A program made the position numbers and the translations under genes. A stretch of 36,197 bases of DNA from Bacillota bacterium (GTDB taxonomy: Bacteria; Bacillota; Bacilli; Alicyclobacillales; SLC66). The DNA is taken from contig JAKACV010000025.1 in the NCBI GenBank assembly GCA_021821085.1, positions 1 through 36,197 on the forward strand, read 5' to 3'. The first letter of the stretch is position 1. Each line of letters begins with the position of its first letter. Of the stretch, positions 32,610 through 36,197 are shown piece by piece. Below the pieces are notes generated by a model. The model saw only the letters and a program-made list of their open reading frames with translations, did no database searches and was not told the DNA's origin.

Positions 32610-33896
32610 ATGACTAGAACAAAGAAAACGGTTGCATTGTTGTCTGTGGTGAGCGTGACTTGTTTGGGGATTGTTGGGTGTGGTACGACGAATAGCGCTT
32701 CTTCGGCAACTGGATCATCAGCGAAGGCGCCGATTACGATTGTGGTGGCTAGTTGGTCTGGAACAAATGTAACTAATGGCATTATTGATCAACAACTTGC
32801 ACAATTCAATAAAACCCATCCGACGATCCATGCCGTATATCGCCCTATTTCGGGTGACTATGAGACCATCTTAAAGACCGAATTTGTAGCAGGAGATGCA
32901 CCAGATATTATCACGCTAAATAACGGTGGCGAGGCGCCTACGTTTGAATCGGAAGGAGTCGTTCTCCCTCTCAATTCCTATATTAAACAATCAAATTTCT
33001 CTATGAGCGATTTTTACTCAGGCGCTATCAATATGTTCAAATCGGGAAGTAACGTATACGGCATTCCTCGCGATCAGTCTCCGCTAGCACTTTATTATAA
33101 TCCTGTGCTCTTTAAGAAAGCAGGTATTTTTGGCCCACCGACGACATGGACGCAGTTTGCGACAGATGCGCAAAAACTAACCAATCCTGCAAACAAGGTG
33201 TATGGACTTGTTCAAACACCCCAAGAACCACGTTGGGCAGAATTTATTACACAAGCAGGCGGTAACGTTATGAACAGTTCAATGACAAAAATGACATTGA
33301 ATACTCCGGCAGCTTTGAAAGGGTTTTCGTTCTTTGTAGATCTGTATCGCCATGGAGTGGCTGTACAACCATCGCAAGTTGGGGCCACATGGGGAGGACA
33401 GGCACTGGGTATGGGACGTGCGGCGATGACTCTTGAGGGGGCTTGGGCGGTTCCTTATTTACAAGATACCTATCCAAAGACCCAATTTGCAATCGCCCCT
33501 TTGCCCAAAGGTCCTGATAACAATTACAGCTTAGATTTCCCTACTGCTTGGGCGATAACAAAAGATTCGCAACACCCTAAACAGGCGTGGGAAGTCATTA
33601 AATATCTGACTGGTGTGGGTGAAAAACAATGGATCGAGCAGGGAGGATTGGTGACTGTACGCAAGTCGCTTATCAGTATGCATTACTATCAGGCAAATCC
33701 CATCTATCACAATCTGATTGCAGAGTTACCGCACGCTGTTCCTTGGAATTTCCCGAATGGATTTAATCAGTATGTGAATAGCACATTGTCGAATGTTTCG
33801 CTGCTCGCTGTTGCAGGAAAATTGTCTCCACAGGCCGCTTTACAAGAATTGCAACAACAGGGGACGACGATTCTCGCGAATCAGGGCAATCGCTAA
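32610..33896 (+). CDS. Sugar ABC transporter substrate-binding lipoprotein
   Basis: This is a family 1 extracellular solute-binding protein of 428 residues. A lipoprotein signal ends in the lipobox IVGC near residue 25, and a Ser/Ala-rich linker follows. The mature part has the MalE-like landmarks VVASWSG, APDIITLNNGGEAPTF, YGIPRDQSPLALYYNPVLFKKAG and the C-terminal AWEVIKYLTG. It would capture an oligosaccharide outside the membrane for the two permeases encoded next. GAGGAGAG precedes the ATG. Its TAA overlaps the first base of the permease ATG (TAATG). Sugar identity cannot be read from sequence; the fused glycosidase upstream suggests a maltodextrin-like or other alpha-glucoside. Confidence 0.93.
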   Translation: MTRTKKTVALLSVVSVTCLGIVGCGTTNSASSATGSSAKAPITIVVASWSGTNVTNGIIDQQLAQFNKTHPTIHAVYRPISGDYETILKTEFVAGDAPDIITLNNGGEAPTFESEGVVLPLNSYIKQSNFSMSDFYSGAINMFKSGSNVYGIPRDQSPLALYYNPVLFKKAGIFGPPTTWTQFATDAQKLTNPANKVYGLVQTPQEPRWAEFITQAGGNVMNSSMTKMTLNTPAALKGFSFFVDLYRHGVAVQPSQVGATWGGQALGMGRAAMTLEGAWAVPYLQDTYPKTQFAIAPLPKGPDNNYSLDFPTAWAITKDSQHPKQAWEVIKYLTGVGEKQWIEQGGLVTVRKSLISMHYYQANPIYHNLIAELPHAVPWNFPNGFNQYVNSTLSNVSLLAVAGKLSPQAALQELQQQGTTILANQGNR

Positions 33897-34816
33897 TGGC
33901 TACTGTCAGTATGTCAAACAAACCTAAAGAAGCCAGTATTCATCGTTGGCGACGACAAGAGGCGACAACTGCGTATCTTTTTTCGTTACCGACACTGATG
34001 CTTCTTGTTGCTTTTTCACTGGGACCGGCCGTGTATGCATTTTATTTGAGTGGAGTTTCCTGGAATTTACTGAACCACATGCACTGGGTTGGTATAAACA
34101 ATTATCTTCATTTATTTCAATCTCAACTATTCTGGATTTCATTGAAAAACTCGGTTGTGTTCGCAGCGGTCGTCATGCCGACGCAAACTGTTATTGCTAT
34201 GATTTTTGCTGTTATTCTCAATCAAAATTTGCCGGCTAGAGGAATTTATCGACTCGCTTTTTTCTTCCCGTCGATTAGTTCCTCGGCGGTAACCTCTCTA
34301 ATGTTTATGTGGATTTTCAATAAATTGGGATTATTGAATGGATTTCTCGCATGGTTGGGAATACCAGGCCCGAATTGGATTGGAAATCCCCATTTTGCGT
34401 TATCCGCGATTATGCTTCTGAATATTTGGAGTACGTCCGGTTACTTCATGGTTATATTTTTAGCGGGTTTGCAGTCAATTCCCCAAAATGTATATGAGGC
34501 CGCGGCTATTGATGGCGCTTCACGATTTCAGAGATTTTTAAAGATTACTGTTCCACTACTTAGACCATCTACTTTTTTTATTGTCGTCATGGGAATGATT
34601 GGTACACTCCAAATGTTTGATCAGTCGTTTATTATTTCTGGCGGAACAGGCGGACCGCTCAATTCGACGATGACGATTGCACTCTACATCTATCAGGAGA
34701 TTTTTTCTTATGGCCAAGTCGGATATGGTGCTGCGGCAACAGTTTTCTTGTTTGTCTTTGTCTTGGGACTTACGATCTTGACCAATCGCTGGTTAGGCAA
34801 ACCGATAGAATATTAG
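33896..34816 (+). CDS. Sugar ABC transporter permease, MalF type
   Basis: This is a membrane-spanning permease of 306 residues with six predicted helices. The EAA loop that contacts the ATPase reads YEAAAIDGASRFQRFLKIT, near residues 200-218. An N-terminal cytoplasmic stretch of 25 residues (HRWRRQEATTAYLF) is typical of MalF/UgpA-type subunits. Its ATG overlaps the stop of the binding-protein gene by one base, which implies translational coupling. No strong independent ribosome-binding site is visible. It pairs with the MalG-type permease 15 bases downstream. Confidence 0.95.
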   Translation: MATVSMSNKPKEASIHRWRRQEATTAYLFSLPTLMLLVAFSLGPAVYAFYLSGVSWNLLNHMHWVGINNYLHLFQSQLFWISLKNSVVFAAVVMPTQTVIAMIFAVILNQNLPARGIYRLAFFFPSISSSAVTSLMFMWIFNKLGLLNGFLAWLGIPGPNWIGNPHFALSAIMLLNIWSTSGYFMVIFLAGLQSIPQNVYEAAAIDGASRFQRFLKITVPLLRPSTFFIVVMGMIGTLQMFDQSFIISGGTGGPLNSTMTIALYIYQEIFSYGQVGYGAAATVFLFVFVLGLTILTNRWLGKPIEY

Positions 34817-34831
34817 AATGGGGGATTAGGC

Positions 34832-35674
34832 TTGGGCGGATCGCAGTCACGTGGATTTGGAAATTTGCTGTCTAGGGGGATCTACATTTTGATCCTTACG
34901 TTCGGAGCGATGGTCATGTTGATTCCCTTTTTGTGGACCTTGTCAACCTCTTTGAAACCACTTAGTCAGGCGCTTGTTTTTCCCCCGCATTGGGTTCCTC
35001 ATCCTGTCCTATGGGGGAACTACGTAGGAACATGGGATACAGTTCCCATGGCTCAGTGGTTTTTAAACAGCGCAATTGTATCGATTGTTGTCGTGATCGG
35101 GAATCTGGTACTTGATTCGTTAGCCGGATATGCACTTGCACGCATCGATTTTCGCGGGAGGTCCCTGGTCTTTTTTGGAGTCATCGCGATGTTGATGATT
35201 CCGTTTCAATCTATTATGTTGCCAGTGTATATTGTTTTAAGATCGCTTGGGTTAATTAATAGCTATGCCGGGTTGATTCTTCCTCAACTCGTCTCCGCAA
35301 TGGGTGTTTTTCTCATGCGGCAGGCATTTCTTGCTATCCCACGCGAGGTGGAGGAGTCGGCCATTATTGATGGAGCCGGGAGATGGCGCATATTTTGGCA
35401 AATGGCCCTTCCTATGGTGGGACCAAGTCTGCTGACGCTAGCGCTGATTATTTTTATGGGTTCATGGAACAACTTTCTCCTGCCATTATTGGTAGCGAAT
35501 AATCAAAATTTCTGGACCTTACCTCTTGGAATTGTGATGTTTCAGCAACAATACTATACGAATTGGCCTTACTTGATGGCTGCAGCGGTAATGGCAACCA
35601 TACCAATTACAATTATCTTTTTGGTATTTCAACGGTGGTTTATTCAAGGGATTTCGACGACCGGTATGAAATAA
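34832..35674 (+). CDS. Sugar ABC transporter permease, MalG type
   Basis: This is the second permease of the importer, 280 residues and six helices. The EAA loop is EESAIIDGAGRWRIFWQMA, near residues 173-191. The C-terminal end QRWFIQGISTTGMK is typical of MalG-type subunits. It starts with TTG at 34832, after GGGGGA. It is the last recognisable gene of the operon. No ATPase gene follows before the terminal repeat, so the importer probably borrows a shared MsmX/MsmK-type ATPase encoded elsewhere, or the gene lies beyond the window. Confidence 0.95.
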   Translation: MGGSQSRGFGNLLSRGIYILILTFGAMVMLIPFLWTLSTSLKPLSQALVFPPHWVPHPVLWGNYVGTWDTVPMAQWFLNSAIVSIVVVIGNLVLDSLAGYALARIDFRGRSLVFFGVIAMLMIPFQSIMLPVYIVLRSLGLINSYAGLILPQLVSAMGVFLMRQAFLAIPREVEESAIIDGAGRWRIFWQMALPMVGPSLLTLALIIFMGSWNNFLLPLLVANNQNFWTLPLGIVMFQQQYYTNWPYLMAAAVMATIPITIIFLVFQRWFIQGISTTGMK

Positions 35675-36071
35675 TCGTGACAAGATAGAACCGATCTAGA
35701 TGTGATCGCTGCACTCATCAAAGGAGTTTTACGTGATGACACTGCGAGTTTTTTTATTGGTAAGTTTAAAAATCGTGCCGTTGCAAGGATTATTCGGCCT
35801 GCGGCGGCAGGAAGGGGTGTGCGACTGAACAAAAACGTTGGATTTTCTTTAGCCCTTCAAGCACTAATAATATGTAGTTATCCGTTCCTTCGAACTTACT
35901 CAAATCTACACATAGGTAGCTTTGACGTTGAATTCCTGCTTCGTCAAGGTCGCCTCTGTATGAGCAGGTCTTACATCCTCAACCATTACTCATCGCAGCA
36001 CCCCCCTCATTTTTACGCCTATAGACATCGAATGAACGTGGTCTTGAAAGAGAAGGAAAAGTTCGAGATAA
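35675..36071. other. Region without a recognised gene after the sugar operon
   Basis: Two weak frames exist here. A 30-codon frame from ATG 35736 to TGA 35828 has AAAGGAG upstream and a hydrophobic start (MTLRVFLLVSLKIVPLQG). A second plus-strand frame, from GTG 35702, stays open for about 165 codons to the window end, but it has no ribosome-binding site and its later part has a non-protein-like composition rich in His, Ser and Arg. Neither matches a family I know. The region may hold a truncated operon gene or the debris of an inserted element. Confidence 0.35.
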
Positions 36072-36109
36072 TAGAGGTTGTTCAAAAAGGGTCGAGAACT
36101 CTGCGGCGC
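36072..36109 (-). repeat. Right copy of terminal inverted repeat
   Basis: It is the reverse complement of bases 1-38 with one mismatch; 36077-36109 matches exactly. Similarity stops inside the window side of GAGGTTGTTCAAAAAG, so the repeat's end lies here and its body extends outward to the window edge. At least 88 more bases of the element (36110-36197) are visible on this side only. Confidence 0.75.
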
Positions 36110-36125
36110 AGGGCTTCGGCTTGTG

Positions 36126-36178
36126 CTGGACATGCGTGCTCATGTCCCACCTATCGTACACTCCGCGCGCATGTCCAG
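36126..36178. repeat. Cluster of GGACATG/CATGTCC palindromes
   Basis: CTGGACATGCG (36126-36136) is mirrored exactly by CGCATGTCCAG (36168-36178). GGACATG at 36128-36134 also pairs with CATGTCC at 36141-36147 around a 6-base loop. These alternative hairpins lie inside the terminal repeat, in a segment richer in G+C than the rest of the window. Confidence 0.7.
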
Positions 36179-36197
36179 ACTTCACCAAACCCCTGCT

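Noticed and set aside
35979-36188. 69-codon minus-strand frame at the right end
   Set aside because: It runs across the terminal repeat and palindromes with an implausible composition and no recognised family; only an internal ATG after AGGTGGG looks start-like.

Overview
The window looks like chromosomal DNA from a spore-forming, aerobic member of the Bacillota, class Bacilli. Purine-rich GGAGG/GGGGG ribosome-binding sites precede almost every gene, and GTG and TTG starts are frequent. Gene content includes a Spo0E-type phosphatase, a CotS-like spore-coat kinase homologue, a YphP/YqiW-type bacilliredoxin and heme A synthesis genes. An Alicyclobacillaceae-like acidophile would fit the gene mix, but that is inference. 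The two outer ends carry the same sequence in inverted orientation (1-38 and 36072-36109), so the window is probably a whole contig broken at a repeated element.

Layout. 53-4422 (minus): chemoreceptor, L,D-transpeptidase lipoprotein, monofunctional peptidoglycan glycosyltransferase, Spo0E-like protein and bacilliredoxin. 4803-9206 (plus): CotS-like kinase homologue with a signal-less BtuF-like protein, a patatin-like lipase and an NDH-2-like flavoprotein. 9258-10209: a fluoride riboswitch controlling two overlapping crcB/fluc genes. 10282-11961: a thioredoxin-like protein (minus) and a fosmidomycin-resistance-type MFS exporter (plus). 12035-16256 (minus): ctaB, ctaA and copA, i.e. heme O and heme A synthesis beside a copper ATPase, consistent with cytochrome oxidase assembly. 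16447-19436: a possible small gene, an acyl-CoA synthetase (minus) and type I pantothenate kinase (plus).

19470-29041 is a complete Kdp high-affinity potassium locus with unusual regulators. The KdpD cytoplasmic sensor module occurs as two copies fused in one kinase-less protein, transcribed divergently from a separate GAF-containing histidine kinase and a KdpE-like regulator. Then come a terminator, a promoter region with two direct repeats about three helical turns apart, a 27-residue membrane peptide, and kdpF, kdpA, kdpB, kdpC.

29311-35674 is a sugar-uptake operon headed by a 1012-residue protein. It joins a complete LacI-family regulator (helix-turn-helix, hinge and sugar-binding domain) in frame to a glycogen-debranching-type glycosidase. 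The next genes encode a lipoprotein sugar-binding protein and two MalF/MalG-type permeases; no ATPase gene is in the window. A LacI-type palindrome lies directly after the promoter, so the fusion may control its own operon. The LacI-glycosidase fusion and the duplicated, kinase-less KdpD module are the two most unusual things in the window.

The last 520 bases hold no recognised gene, only palindromes and the terminal repeat. I saw no tRNA, rRNA, CRISPR array or complete insertion sequence.
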